Assembly (NCBI GenBank): GCA_027886175.1
Contig: JAJNNQ010000075.1
Span: forward strand, 60,590,001-60,654,000
Length of the DNA: 64,000 nucleotides
Direction of reading: 5' to 3'
From: Phylloscopus collybita
Lineage: Eukaryota > Chordata > Aves > Passeriformes > Phylloscopidae
Positions 1 through 11,290 of the stretch are shown in pieces. Each line of letters starts with the position of its first letter. The stretch's first letter is position 1. The position numbers and the translations under genes are program-made. The notes below the pieces were generated by a model. It had not been told where the DNA came from, made no database searches, and worked only from the letters and a program-made list of their open reading frames with translations.

Positions 1-1627
1 AGCCTTAGAGAAGCCAATGGATTTGAGTGTGTTTTATAACTTCTTTGAATAATCACCACACGCCTAAATGTATATTTTAAAATAAAATATCACATCATTA
101 AGTGAGAATTTTCAGATTTTCAGTTCAGGAGCATTCTAGCATATAATTGCTGAAGCTGGCATTAAATCTCTAACTTCTTTTCAAGGTGATGACTGCAAGA
201 TCAAAATATTAATGTATTTGTGTGGATAATGGCAACCATTATTACAAGTCCACCTTTCGTTGAACTGCACAGTCACTTCACGAAACAAATGTAAAAGTTT
301 GATTTAGTCAGGAGATTTTGCCAAACATTTTGTTAATTGTAACTGCTTGTCATCTTGTAGTGTTTAGAAAGTATAAAACTCGTGAGACACCACATTAGTC
401 AGGACCACTTACCAAATTTCCTCTCGCTGCATGTTCTGAGCAGCCAGCTCATTTTTTGTCTACCTGGGCTTACACCAAAACTACTCTTCAGCAGATGGTG
501 CGATAGTTATGACACCGAGAAACACTAAGATAAAAAACACCCATGAGAGAAGAGCAGATAAAAATCTTTCCTTTCTGTGGCATGTTCCATGCTTTCCTCA
601 GTCTTATTTCTCTGCCATACATACAGGCACAGACATGCATGTGTGTATGCCTGCACCACTCTCTGTGCCCAGTGCCCGGCTGCCAAGCTTGCTCCAAGTC
701 AAGCAGCTGGCATTTGCTGAGTCCTGCAGATGGGTCATGAGTGACACACACACACGGGGCAGCTGTCTGGATCTGGCACTCAGGTGATTACTTGTTTGCT
801 AATCAACCAGCAGCTCCATTCGTGGAGTTGGAGGTTCAGAGAGAGAGTGATTGAATATACAGAGAGGCTGTTGTGTAGTTGTGGGTGAAATGTTGGGTGG
901 TAATTACAAGAGATGTAAGGATAGTTATTGTTACCAGGGCTGGAGCAAAAATTAAATCTGTCTATTCAAACTGCTTATCACTGAATATCCAATAGCAGTT
1001 GCCTAAGGTAGAACAAAAAAACAAACCCTCTCTGTTTTCCAGTGAGAATAAAGAGGTATCTCCATGTTTACATTAAAAAGCTGGAGTCACCTGCAAAAAT
1101 GATCAAGTTTCAAACTAAATCAAATATGCAGTTTCTCACAACTGCTTGCAAAGGACGTCAGGAGTTATATGTGAAAAGAGAAGGAGTGAAATCTGATCAC
1201 TTTGTGCTGCTCAGTTCAATTAGTTTAGCTAGCTGACCAAAATTGCAGGTATTAATTCTGCAGGTGCCAGTTGGGTCTAATCAATCTGCAGGTTTTAACT
1301 GATGCTTAGTGTAGCTCAGCTGGCCAAGCAGTGGGCTTAATGCCTAGCAGAGAGGGATGGTCACCTGCTAGGGTATCATTTGTTGCTGTTATTTCATGCA
1401 GCATGTAATAAAACATTGCTCTGTGAATTTTTTTATTTATTGTGGGGTTATGTGAGCAGTTAGCATATACAGAGCGAAGAAAAAAAAATCCTCAAATGAT
1501 TTTGTCATTGGAGTAGTTGGGGTGACATCCTGAGGTCATTGGTTTTGACCTCTGCAGGAATGGAGTAGTGTCATTAATTTTGAGTAAAATGCTCCTGTGC
1601 CTTAGGCTGGAGTGTTTAACAGTGGGG
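1..1627. other. unannotated AT-rich single-copy DNA
   Basis: No gene, RNA or repeat boundary can be supported here. There is a short CA run near 748-758 and mixed TG/CA-rich sequence near 630-660. A sequence matching a tRNA box A (TAGCTCAGCTGG at 1312-1323) is present, but no box B follows at the expected distance, so no tRNA or SINE is called. Open frames are under 95 codons and show no known domain. Confidence 0.6.
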
Positions 1628-2005
1628 TGAGCTGAGGGAACTGGGGGTACTTGGCCCACAGAAAAAAAAGAGAAGGGAAGATGGAAGTGCTGAGCTCAAC
1701 TGCTTAAAGGAGGGGCTACAGAGAAGATACAGGCAGGCTACTATCGAAGCTGCTGAGCAAAAAACCAAGAGGCCATAAAAGGTGGCAAGGTGCAGGGTGG
1801 GAAATTCTGATTGTAGAAAGGAGAATCTTCACAGGAGACTTAGTCAAACACTGAAACAGGTCTCTTTGAAGCTTTGTAGAGTCTCTGTCCACAGAGACAG
1901 CGAAAGTCTGCAAGGAAACTTGGTCTGCCTTGAAGCTAGCACTGCCTTGAGTAGGTGGTGGAAGTGGAGACCTTGAGATGCCTTCTAGCCAAAATCTTTC
2001 TGATG
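1628..2005 (+). mobile_element. CR1 LINE 3' end, old and diverged, plus orientation
   Basis: The segment follows the order of the last few hundred bases of an avian CR1. It has a region like the end of ORF2 (TACTTGGCCCACAGAAAAAA, then GGAGGGGCTACAGAGAAGAT). Next comes GCCATAAAAGGTGGCAAGGT, then GGGAAATTCTGATTG, then GTCAAACACTGAAACAGGT, then TCTGTCCACAGAGA. It ends in a decayed CCTTCTAGCCAAAATCTTTCTGATG, corresponding to CCTTCCAACCTAAAT...TTCTATGATG. The many substitutions and indels mark it as an old, 5'-truncated insertion with no coding capacity. The family is recognised from memory of the consensus; the subfamily is not assigned. Confidence 0.8.
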
Positions 2006-4865
2006 TCCCAGGTTGTACTTGGCCCTGCTCGCACCTCCAATCTTTGACAAGGAGATCAAGTTTGTCCTCACCTCAGGATCCTGTTAAGAATTCAGAATGG
2101 ACAGTGGAAAAGGCTTGCTTTGAAAAAGAAGTTTTTAAGTAATGATTGTAGCTTTGTTAATTTACTGTTTCTAATTGAAAGCTTATGAGAAGTATGGTTT
2201 TGCTTTCTAGTGGTTAGCCAGCTGACTCATGTGTTGTCTCTTGTAAGGACCACACAGAACAAACTGCCCCAAGTCAGGTTTGAGACACCTCATAGGCCTC
2301 ATCATATCTGGGTCTGCAGTAGGGGCTGTGAACAAATAACAGATTCAAAACCACTCTCTGGTTTAAGTTAAGTAATTCCAGAGTTTCTGCTAAATAAACT
2401 TGTCCCTTGGGTTCTTATGAAAGCAAGAAGGCGTCTTGGAAGTAGAGAGAGCGTGTGGAAGCAGAGGTTAGCTGTCCCCTCCATTTCCTTACAAAGTCTG
2501 GACTCACACACAGCCTGCCTGATGCTGGAGCCACTGGTGTCCAGGGCAATAATATTGTACACAGGTTTCCCACAAGCTTGCCTGTCACAACACTACAAAT
2601 AAGCCAAATCCCAGTCTTTCTTGAGTACCTTCAAAATTAGTCTCTTAGGTATACATTGAGGAATTGCAGGATATTTAAAAGACAGGAAAAGGGCTGCACA
2701 GTTGTATGTTCATTTGGTATGCCTTGGTCAGATCTTGCTCTTCAGCTTCCTCTGCTTTGCTCACAAAGAGGAAGACAAGCCATCAAGATGCCCTGTGTTC
2801 AAAACACCTTCTGTATAAGATATCTTCTTTCTGTTTAAGCCTGAATGCTCCTTTCAGAAAAGGCAGATTTTGGCCCTTAGCTGGTGGCAAGGAGATGATA
2901 GATTGAGTTCCCTTTGCTCCAGCTCTGGCTTGTCTGTGTGTAGTCAGCTGTATCTGCTGTTGGGTGATCTTGGCTACCACTCAGCAAGGCAGGACCCCTT
3001 TTTTGGGCTTCCTGATGAGGTTTTAGTGTGGCTGTGGTGCATCTGCCTTCAGGATGAGATGACCTGAGGACCCCCACGATGGATGTCTTACCACCTGGAG
3101 GGCTCTGGAGATTGACTTTAGGCCAGAGAGCACAGAGCTGCCTGAGGAGGTGTTTGGGACACCTGAAGACCTTCAGCATGGACATAGGTAGGTTCCTCTA
3201 CTTGGGGGCAACCTGAGTCAGGCAGTCTTAGGAGTGATCTAGCAAAGTAAATGTGGCCAACACATTTAGGTCCTTCTCACCTTATGTGTGCAACTATGGA
3301 AACATCTTCCTCTGTGTAATTCTTTTGCGTGTTTCCCAGGCTCTTGCACCTTGCAGAGGTTTCCAGAGCTAATCTGCTTGGGAGGGTAGGTGTAGGAGGG
3401 GTACTAGCAAGGTTCCACCCCCTCTGCATAGCTGCTGTGCCTGTGGTCAGCCCTGTAGCTCACTAACTGCCCTGGTGCCTTCCAGGCCTCAAAGAGCTGC
3501 TCTCCCTGCACACACCTTCATTTAATGAGCAGTAGCTTCCCCCCGTAGCCAAGCCATTGGGCCATCCACTATTCCATGCTGGCAGGGTGCCTGGCAGGGC
3601 CTCGCTTTAGGTTGCTGCTCAGGCAGTATTGTAGTAAATTATAAAAGATCCCCTCTTTGATGCCTTGTGGGAGAAGGCACTGGGCCTGATTTCCCCCTGC
3701 CTTGTTCCTTGTGTTATGATTTGCACAAGATGCTATAAACTGCTACCATGCTGGTTTGGTAACCACGCTGCCACAGGTATAAATTACAACCCAAGGTGCA
3801 CAGCAGTGGGGGAATGAGGCCAACCATCTCTAAAGGTCAAAGGAGCATTCATCACACCAAGTCTACTGTGACTTCATTGTGACTTTGCATCAATCAAAGT
3901 GCTGTTGTTGTTAAAGAATCTCAAATCGATACAAAATAAGTAATTTTTTTTTTAAGCCACACTTCCCTTTTCTGCTCCTTTGTTCTGTACAGAAATGTCT
4001 TGTCCTCTAGCCTTCTTAAGCAAAAGTCCTTGGTGTACAGGTTGCAGATATAAATGTATTTAGTCAGAATCAGAGCCTAAAGGGATGGGATCCTTCTTAG
4101 CCAGCCTAAAATAGAAGGGAGTGGTTAGAAACAATTGCTGCAACTGTGACTTCCTCAAGCAGCATGGCTCTGATGTCAGATACCGGGAAAGAGGAAGCAA
4201 CGGTTAGAATGCATGATGGTTTAACCAAAGGTGCAATTTGTTCCAGCTTTCTGATTAAGTCTGTCCCCTGTAAAAAGGAAATATGAGCAGAGCAGGCAGA
4301 GTGCTGTTAGAGCTCTCCAGCTGTACAGAAGTAAATGAGGAGCAGATTCGGTCACCCTCAGCTGCCTCACTGCAAGAGCACATGCTTGCTCTCAGTTCTC
4401 TCCTTGTATGCCTCTGCTTTGGTCTGGAGAGAGCTTGTCCCCACCAAAAAACTTCCCCACCAGAAACCCCTACTTAACAAGGTTAAATTACAGTTCCTAA
4501 AAAAAAAAAATAAAAATCTGAAAGAACATGAAAGCCATTATTATGTTTGTTAATGGTATCAGGATTTTAATCTGCTGCTTGTGTTTGGATTAAAAAATTA
4601 GATTTCCTTTGCTCAGTTTGTTACTAAATTTGAATAGCTTACAGTTACTGCTTTCTGGCAGCATTTACCTGAGAGAGCTGGTCATGTATCAGTGTCCCAT
4701 TAAAATATGTTTTAAAAGTAGTTGTTAAGTGAAAACAACTTTTTATTGTTTTATTTAATTTCATTTACTTATGAAATTCTTATGAATTCTCCATTTGATG
4801 CTGTTCATCCAACACACATACTTATCCCTGGTGTTTCTGTTGTGTTTCATTTTGTTGTTAATCAG
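2006..4865. other. unannotated single-copy DNA
   Basis: I see no gene or clear mobile element. The stretch has average composition, becoming somewhat more GC-rich between about 3000 and 3640. A frame of 102 codons on the minus strand (2877-3185) has no recognisable domain and is probably chance. A short A-rich run lies at 4500-4510. Confidence 0.55.
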
Positions 4866-4951
4866 CCACTGTCTAACTCTGAAGTTGCCCTTCTTGAGCA
4901 GGGTGCTGGAGTAGGTGACTCCCACAGGTCCCTTCCAGCTGAAGTGTCTGG
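4866..4951 (+). mobile_element. CR1 LINE 3' terminal fragment, plus orientation
   Basis: The sequence reads TGTCTAACTCTGAAGTTGCCC, then TTGAGCAGGGTGCTGGAGTA, then GGTCCCTTCCAGCTGAAGTG. This matches the order of the CR1 3' end (TTTGAGCAGGAGGTTGGACTAGATGAC, then AGGTCCCTTCCAACCT). Only the last 80-90 bases are present and the terminal octamer repeat has decayed beyond recognition. The open frames covering it on both strands are not coding. Confidence 0.8.
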
Positions 4952-6126
4952 TGCCCACACTGCTGATGGCTGGCAGACCAGGAGGCAGGCAGGAGGGTCT
5001 GTGGTGAACCTCACTGTCATTTCTCTTGTGACCCACATTCAGCTGATCTCGGAGCGTGGTCCCCACGCAGTGATACAAAGGAAAGTGAGAAACCTGAAGC
5101 TTCCTCTCCATCAGTCCTGCAGAATTGCATTTGTAACACCGTGCAGAAAAAGGTAATTTTCCCGCAGTGTTTATCAACCATGTGATTGAATTTGCATGTT
5201 TTATAGACAAGTTGTTTGGGAAGTTCAACAGAAAGGAGCTCTTTCAGTATCAAAACATAAATTCTACTAACTTTTTACAAGTCTCTGTATGATCACACTG
5301 ATCACACGCATGCTACATTCTTTAAGACTCATAAATTTGCTGGGCCTTCATGATATGTCAAATAACTGAAAGCATTCTGCAATGTCCAGATTGGAGGCAA
5401 CAAAACATGGTTTCAGTTTCTAATGGTCTGTTTTAACACATTTGCTTGGCATCACCTCTGATTTCTTTCTCTGCAGCAATCTGAGTGTCAATTATGTTCA
5501 GTGGACAACCAGGGGACAGTGACGCTGATGGATTCACATGCTGTGAATGATATAAAAGAGGGTTAAAAAAAGATCAGTAGGAGATGGGAAAGGGAATAAA
5601 ATTACGGTTTGCGAGCATCTCTGTTTTTCTCCTCTTTTCTGAGGAGCCTTGGCAAGAGTTGTGTTCTCTTACAGGTGTACTGGTTGTGCTGGCCATAAGA
5701 CTCATGTACAGGCAGATGAGTTGTCCATGGAAGGGAGTGTCTTAATTTTGGGAATGTCTGGTGCATGCCCTGCTGCTGCATAGAGTCTGTGCCATAGAAG
5801 TGGAACCTCGCAACACCTGCCTTGTCCACCACTGGTCATAAATCCTAGTGGGATAACCAGTCATCCCCACCAGCTGTGTGCTGCCTGTTGCCTCCTGCTT
5901 CCTCATGCCGTAGCATCTCTTGCAGCAGCCCAAGCAGCTTTTCAGAGAGGGGACAGTGACAGCAGCAGGACTGAATGGACTCCCTGCCATGACAGGAGAT
6001 GTAGAGATAAGCAGTTTGTAAATCTAGGATCTCTCAATATGCCAAAGAAAGGAAAATTTCTGGCCCTAGTTTGCAGGTTTAGTCTTTAAATTCAAAACCT
6101 AATCAGCAGTTGGTACAAAATACTAA
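4952..6126. other. unannotated single-copy DNA
   Basis: No supported gene or repeat. Small open frames of 76-82 codons on the minus strand (5602-5990) have no known similarity and no splice context that I can recognise. Confidence 0.55.
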
Positions 6127-6445
6127 TCATAGAGTCATAGAATGATTTGGGTTGGAAGGCACCTCAAAGATCATCTAGTTCCAACCACCTTACCATGGAC
6201 TGGGACACCTTCCACTTGGCCAGTTTGCTCAGAGCCCCATCCACCCTGGCCTTGAATGGCTGCCCAGGGATGGGGCAGCCACATCATCTCTGGTCAACAT
6301 GTTCCAGTGCCTCACTACTCTCACAGTAACAAATTTCTTCCTAAGATCTAATCTAAACCTACCCTCTGTCAGTTTAAAGCCATTCCCCTTCTCCTACTAC
6401 CATTTGCCCTTGTATTGTCTATCAAAAGCATTTCTGTTGTGCCTC
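6127..6445 (-). mobile_element. CR1 LINE 3' end, minus orientation
   Basis: The left edge TCATAGAGTCATAGAATGAT is the reverse of the CR1 terminal octamer tail. It is followed by TTGGGTTGGAAGGCACCTC, AAAGATCATCTAGTTCCAAC, GGACACCTTCCACTTGGCCA, AGAGCCCCATCCACCCTGG and CAGTTTAAAGCCATTCCCC, all typical of the reverse complement of CR1 3' ends. About 320 bp survive, and similarity fades after about 6440. The insertion is 5'-truncated, so it was dead on arrival, and it is much better preserved than the copy at 1628-2005. The 60-codon frame at 6147-6329 lies inside this element and is not a gene. Confidence 0.93.
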
Positions 6446-8825
6446 TCAAGATAGCATCTAGTCACCTGTTCCTCATTTATAAGCATTTTAAGTGGAGTCC
6501 TGGCATGAATTAAGTGAGGCTGGAGGCTCTACCGCCAGTGACAGTTACAGATGGAGATCCGTGGGCTTTCAATGGAAGTCAAACTTGAAGGATTTTATTT
6601 AAACTGGGATGTCATTTTTCCAAGGTAAAGGCTACTCATCTCCAAATTTAGAAGCTACTGTACGATCAGGTTTGCAGCCCATAATAATGGCATCTCCATC
6701 TCCATCCTATGCATCGTTTAAAAAATTTACATGAATCTTTCTACTAATGCGAAGCTTCAGTTTTGTAACTCAAAGACAGCGTAGCATGCTATCATGTGAT
6801 GTTATAATTACCAAAAATCACGCATAAGGTCGAGAGAAATGTGCTGAGTGAACTAGGACATTTGGAATCCATAGGCACACGGCCTTAAGGCTGAAGGAGA
6901 TTAATGTTTTTGGCATCATGCAGAGCCAGTATTATGTTCATGCTGTGGTAGGGATTTCTTTTTCCATAGACCTCCTGATTGTGAAAGGGGATTCCAAAAC
7001 TCACATGCAAGCAGCAAATGTCTCCAAGTACACTGTGGCACCCTTCCAGGAACAGAAACCCCCGTTACTGTCTGCTGCCACCGTACACTGATTGGAAATG
7101 AGATAGCCACCCGAGCGCGGTGTATCACCGCTCTCAGCAGTCATGTGAGGGAGACATCAGGAAACAGTAGCTGACAGTCACATCGCTGCCAGTCAGAAAG
7201 GGATCGGTGCTTAAAAGGAAGCCCTGGATGCCTTCAGCATGGCTGAATCCACTGCTAATCTGCATATGTCTGGATTAGAAGTCACACCATCATAAAGATG
7301 CCATGAGCCAGGCAGCACCCATATGTCATGCGTGTGGTGACAATTCCTAAATATCCCATCCCACACAGCTCTATTCCTAAGTGTAAACAACAAATAGGAG
7401 GCAAAAGGCAAAGCACACAGGCTGTAAAGTATCCCTGTCCTGATCCCAGGATCCTGTATCGTAAGGATTGTTAGGTTTTTATACTCTGGTGTATTTGCAT
7501 ATCCTCTTCACCATTTGAAAGAAAAGATTATTGCATCTGCCAGTAGTTTTTCATTTTAGTCCTAAAACAACATTATTATCTGGGTTGACTGAATATATCA
7601 TTCTTAATCAGATGCAGAACAGCACTCCCTACCTTCCTGACAGTGTTATGGACCACATACCGTTTGATTTAGTCTGGTGACAGGGTAGTAAATGTGGAGC
7701 TTCACATCAAGCTCCCACCAGGGCGATGCCTCCTCTTCCAGCCTGAATACAAATACTGCTGGAGGTGGAGGCTTGGCTCAGAGTGACCAGAGGATGAGGA
7801 TCAATGCTGGTATGTGTGTCTGGTTCTGAATGCAAGTGTGAGCTTGGCGCAGAAGGGCAGACAATTTTGGGCAGATTAACGTGGATCATTTTGCCCATGT
7901 GGCTAAAATGAATCAAAGGTCAAATTGGATTAATCTAGATCTGTGCATAAGGGATAAGCAATACACTTGGTGCTTTCTTTTTTTCAGTGCATTGATTTGT
8001 GGGGAAGACCTGTGTGATGTGACCTCTCAAAATATTTTTCACATGCTAGTGATGAGTTCAGAGGTGAACTGTGATTTCTACAGCAGACTGGATTTAAGAG
8101 ACAGAAAAGCTCTTGTTTAATATAACATTTAAGGTAAATGAAGGTTTTGCCATGAAGACAGCCGTATCATGCATATATGAACAAATGCTTCTCAGACCAG
8201 AGCTCTACTGAAAATTGCACTTCTTGCAAGTCTTTATTTGCCTATCTGTGGTGGCAGAGGTACAAAATCTTTGTTCAAGAAGAGTAGTCCACCTGCAATG
8301 CCTGTGGAGTGGCAGGCAAAATGATGCTGACCAGGTCACAGCCCACAGTTTGTTGGCACTCTCAGGTGTGAGGCCTCTGCAGGTTGCAGACTACCTGGTA
8401 AAGATGCTCCAGGTTACCAGGATAGGAGGGGAGAACAAGTTGTGGAGATGCAGAGTCTTTCTTTTTTCCCTTTTCTTTTGGAAACCAAGTACATGAAGCA
8501 GATGTTCCAAATGCAGGTGCTCTCCACTAATCACTCCAGCTTTGTATTCTTGTTCCTGTTTGTATGTAGGTGCTTTGAAGATGATCTGGCTTCACTAAAA
8601 TAGTGCTACCCCAGTTTCAGCTGGGTCTGAATCCAGGCTACAAAGCATATGGAACCAAAGCTAAAGTTGGCTCAGTATGTCTTGCCTGGAGCTACCTAGC
8701 TCTTCTGAGCAATCTCATGTTATAGGTAGGCTCTAACCAGTTTTGGGAAGATTTTTTTGTTTGTTTGTTTTAATGTGTGCCTGGGCAGACATCATCTGTA
8801 AGTAAGGGCAAGTGTCCCAAAATTC
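6446..8825. other. unannotated single-copy DNA
   Basis: No gene or repeat can be supported. A small imperfect inverted repeat lies at 7113-7133 (GAGCGCGGTG, three bases, CACCGCTC) within a short CpG-containing patch. The open frames, up to 93 codons at 8215-8496, show no recognisable domain. Confidence 0.55.
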
Positions 8826-8842
8826 TTTTTTTTTTTTTTTTT
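8826..8842. repeat. poly(T) run, 17 bases
   Basis: Uninterrupted T homopolymer directly followed by CACAG. Together these mimic a strong splice acceptor, but the sequence downstream reads as a fossil repeat rather than an exon. Confidence 0.95.
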
Positions 8843-8860
8843 CACAGATGCTTGTGGCAA

Positions 8861-8970
8861 GGTTTCCAAACATGACTGAAGAAGTTAGGTACTCAACTCT
8901 TACTGATTTCATGAAAGCAGTGGGAGTCAGCCAATTGGCCTGTTTACTCACATTTGAAAATCCCACAAGA
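8861..8970. repeat. fossil amniote palindromic repeat
   Basis: GGTTTCCAAACATGACTGAA, then TTAGGTACTCAACTCTTACT, then GCAGTGGGAGTCAGCCAA, then CACATTTGAAAATCCCAC. These resemble a widespread old amniote repeat with the motifs TTAGGTGCTCAACTCC, GTGGGAGTTAGGC and CTTTGAAAATCCCAG. The two halves are partly reverse-complementary: AACTCTTACTG pairs imperfectly with CAGTGGGAGTC, as expected for a MITE-like hairpin element. I recognise the motif set but cannot give a database name. The 75-codon open frame running through it (8812-9039) is best read as chance. Confidence 0.5.
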
Positions 8971-10231
8971 TCCTATCTATCTCCTTCAGCTGCTTTGAAA
9001 ACCTCTCTCCTAGTGCTTTCTAGAGTGTGTTGTCATTAGTATTGAAAGGTCAGTCAGGGTTGCAGTATTATTTGAACAGGACTGATGTGTGGGGAGGAGA
9101 CACATGCACATCATACAGGAAACATGAGTCCTGGACTGGAATGCACAGCTCAGGCTGTACTGGGCTTAGCTGTGTGGCTTGAGGCAGATGGGCACTTCTT
9201 GCTGGAGATGGAAATGCAGACTGAGGGAATATGATTTAAATACAGGCATAAATCCTGAACCAGGACTGAGATACTTCAAGCTGAACTAACTGATTTGACT
9301 GTATACTCTTCTTTTTAGAGTGTAATTCATGGCACTGGATGCAAAGTTTACTCTAAATTATTCAGCAGTTGTGGGCCCTAGGTATTGTTACGTTGCAACT
9401 AACTTTCCTGAATTAATGTTTCTTATTCTAGTTTTGAATAAAGCTAAAAAATTAATTGTTACAAGCTCAGAATTTATCTTGTTTGATCTCACATACCCTC
9501 TGTGTTTTAGAGTTGGAGCTACAGTGACTTTTGAGAGTTAGCTACAGTGCTTGTCCAAACTCATGAAGATGAATAAAAAATAATATATGTATATACCTCA
9601 AGGACACAGTAACAGGACGCAAGCAAAGTCACCATGATGTTGATACAGATGCTCCCTAGCTGAAATGACATTCTTGGGCTTAGGCATTTATGTTTACTTT
9701 ATGGGCTGTTAAGCAAGTACATAATGTTTTGCCCAGAAAAAAAGACTTACATGAGCTGGATTGCTCATTCCCTGGCTTCCATGACATCAGGCAGCTTGAA
9801 GGAAACCATCCCTAGGAACCACTAGAGAAATTCTTCCTTTCAACCTGTCCTTCCCAGGACAGCCACCTTTTAGCCCCTCTCCTTATTACCCATGTTGTGC
9901 ACTTGATTCTTGAGAATTGCTTTCTCCTTCTTCAGCCTTCCACCATAAACTTCCTATGTCAGAGAAGGAAGGGGGAGATGGGACATACACATAAGAAGGA
10001 AAATTAGTGTAAGGAAAAAGAAGGCCTGCAAAGCCTGGAAGAAGGGTGGTATCTGGGGAAAAGGAAAACCACTGGACAGCAGAGAAGGTGAAAGGGAGAG
10101 CTGACAACATGGAGTTCCTAGCCTAGAATAGCAGCAGTCTTGGTTTTGCTGGTCAATACCTGTGCAGAGCCTTGTGCCACACCAACTCAGAGTGCCTGAG
10201 GGTGAGCTCAAATTTGCATCATTCTTCATTT
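8971..10231. other. unannotated single-copy DNA
   Basis: No gene or repeat supported. The frames at 9886-10229 on the minus strand (74-91 codons) have low-complexity composition and no known domain. Confidence 0.55.
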
Positions 10232-10330
10232 ATAGAATCATAGAATGATTTGGGTTGGAAGGGACCACCAGAGGTCATCTTAGACCAACATCTCTTGCAA
10301 TTTGCAAGGACATCTGCAACTAGATCAGCA
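10232..10330 (-). mobile_element. CR1 LINE 3' terminal fragment, minus orientation
   Basis: It begins ATAGAATCATAGAATGATTT, the reverse of the CR1 octamer tail. GGGTTGGAAGGGACC, AGGTCATCTTAGACCAACA and GGACATCTGCAACTAGATCA follow, matching the reverse complement of CR1 3' termini. About 100 bp remain before the similarity stops near a short TG run (10336-10350). Confidence 0.92.
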
Positions 10331-10642
10331 TAAGGTCTGTGTGTGTGTGTCTTAGTGGTGCATCCCCTACCAAACCTAATCAAAGTACACAGCTTATATC
10401 AGGATATGTGAGCCTTCCTGTGTTAGCATCTCACCTGATCTGCCTGCACACCTACCATTTGTTTTCAGCACCTGCAGGTGATCCCCTGAGGGCAAGGTCC
10501 TATCCCAGCACTTTTGGATAAAGGGCATGTGTGATGATGGGGTGGCTGGTCATAGAGCAGGGATGGGAGGATGTATAAGAACCTTTGGGAATTTTTGTCT
10601 TTAATGATTGCTACATGGGGAGGCTTCAGGATTGTTTTTGAC
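10331..10642. other. single-copy spacer between two CR1 fragments
   Basis: It contains a short TG run (10336-10350) and otherwise nothing I can name. Confidence 0.5.
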
Positions 10643-10722
10643 AGAATCACAGAACATGCTGAGTTGGAAGGGACCCACAAGGATCATCGAGTCCAACTCC
10701 TGACCCTGCATAGCACCATGCC
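10643..10722 (-). mobile_element. CR1 LINE 3' terminal fragment, second subfamily, minus orientation
   Basis: AGAATCACAGAACATGCTGA, then GTTGGAAGGGACCCACAAGG, then ATCATCGAGTCCAACTCCTG. This is the reverse complement of a CR1 3' end, of a different subtype from the copy about 400 bp upstream (ACCCACAAGGATCATCGAG here, ACCACCAGAGGTCATC there). Only about 80 bp are present. It directly precedes a CpG-rich segment. Confidence 0.9.
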
Positions 10723-10789
10723 CTAATTTAGAGGAAGGAGAGTGCTTGTGATCAGGTCTGTGGTGGCTCTGAGGACAGGGAGGTGGAAA

Positions 10790-11060
10790 TCCCAAAGAGC
10801 GAGGTCTGTGCACACCTCGTGAGAACAGGTAATACGGCAGAGGAGTGTGGCTGGTGGGGGGGGCCGGGACTCGCCCAGCCCTGGCGGGGCTGCGGGGTCA
10901 GGCTGTCTGCAGGGCACAGCAGCAGCAGCAGCAGCAGCAGGTGGAGGCTGCGGTGGCAGCAGAGGGTGCCCGCGGCTCGCTGTGCTCGCTGCCACCACGG
11001 CCGTGTCCCCGGGCAGCCCCCGCACATTCCCCTCCCTGCTGCAGCGGGGTGGAGCTTCTC
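10790..11060. promoter_or_regulatory. GC-rich, CpG-rich island with (CAG)8; possible orphan promoter or enhancer
   Basis: By eye there are about 18 CpG dinucleotides in some 270 bases, against a CpG-poor background, with runs such as GGGGGGGGCCGGGACTCGCC and CCACGGCCGTGTCCCCGGGC. This meets the usual look of a CpG island. Open frames of 78-116 codons on both strands here are low-complexity (Ala, Pro or Gln runs) and follow from the GC richness and the CAG repeat. I see no TATA element, no clear start codon context and no downstream gene, so a promoter or enhancer role is inference. A GC-rich fragment of an unrecognised repeat is an alternative. Confidence 0.35.
10917..10940. repeat. (CAG)8 trinucleotide microsatellite
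   Basis: Eight perfect CAG units inside the CpG-rich segment. Read in different frames they give runs of Gln, Ser or Ala, which accounts for the homopolymeric residues in the open frames there. Confidence 0.97.
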
Positions 11061-11089
11061 CTTTGGGTTTCGGAGGGTTGTGATACTTT

Positions 11090-11290
11090 TTCTAAAAGAC
11101 ACTTTAAAAAAAAATACTTTTTAAAATTTTTTTAAATACTTTTTTCAATACTTTTTCCCTGATACCATTTTTTAATACCTCTCTTTTTATAATTCAGACG
11201 GTTCTTACCCCAACACCCTCCCTCTCTTTTTTTCTTTCTATTTTATTTTCCTTTTTTTTTTCTTCTTTTTTTTCTTTTTTAACATATCTT
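11090..11290. repeat. T-rich low-complexity tract
   Basis: Pyrimidine-rich sequence of repeated T runs broken by ATAC (the motif ATACTTTTT recurs about four times between 11115 and 11157), continuing as CTTTTTTT and TTCTTTC stretches to 11290. It flanks the CpG-rich island on its right. It may be simple-sequence expansion. On the minus strand it is A-rich. Confidence 0.75.

Noticed and set aside
1312..1390. tRNA-like box A TAGCTCAGCTGG
   Set aside because: No box B and no cloverleaf arms of the right length follow; chance match more likely than a tRNA or SINE.
4722..5228. Overlapping 144- and 155-codon frames on opposite strands
   Set aside because: Both cross the CR1 3' fragment at 4866-4951 and lack domains.
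7113..7133. Imperfect hairpin GAGCGCGGTG / CACCGCTC
   Set aside because: Short, with a two-base bulge; no context suggesting a function.
8812..9039. 75-codon frame after a T17-CACAG acceptor-like site
   Set aside because: The DNA matches an old amniote palindromic repeat rather than a coding exon.
10723..11135. Frames of 78-116 codons on both strands in the GC-rich island
   Set aside because: Low-complexity Ala, Pro, Gln or Ser runs from GC richness and (CAG)8; no family resemblance.
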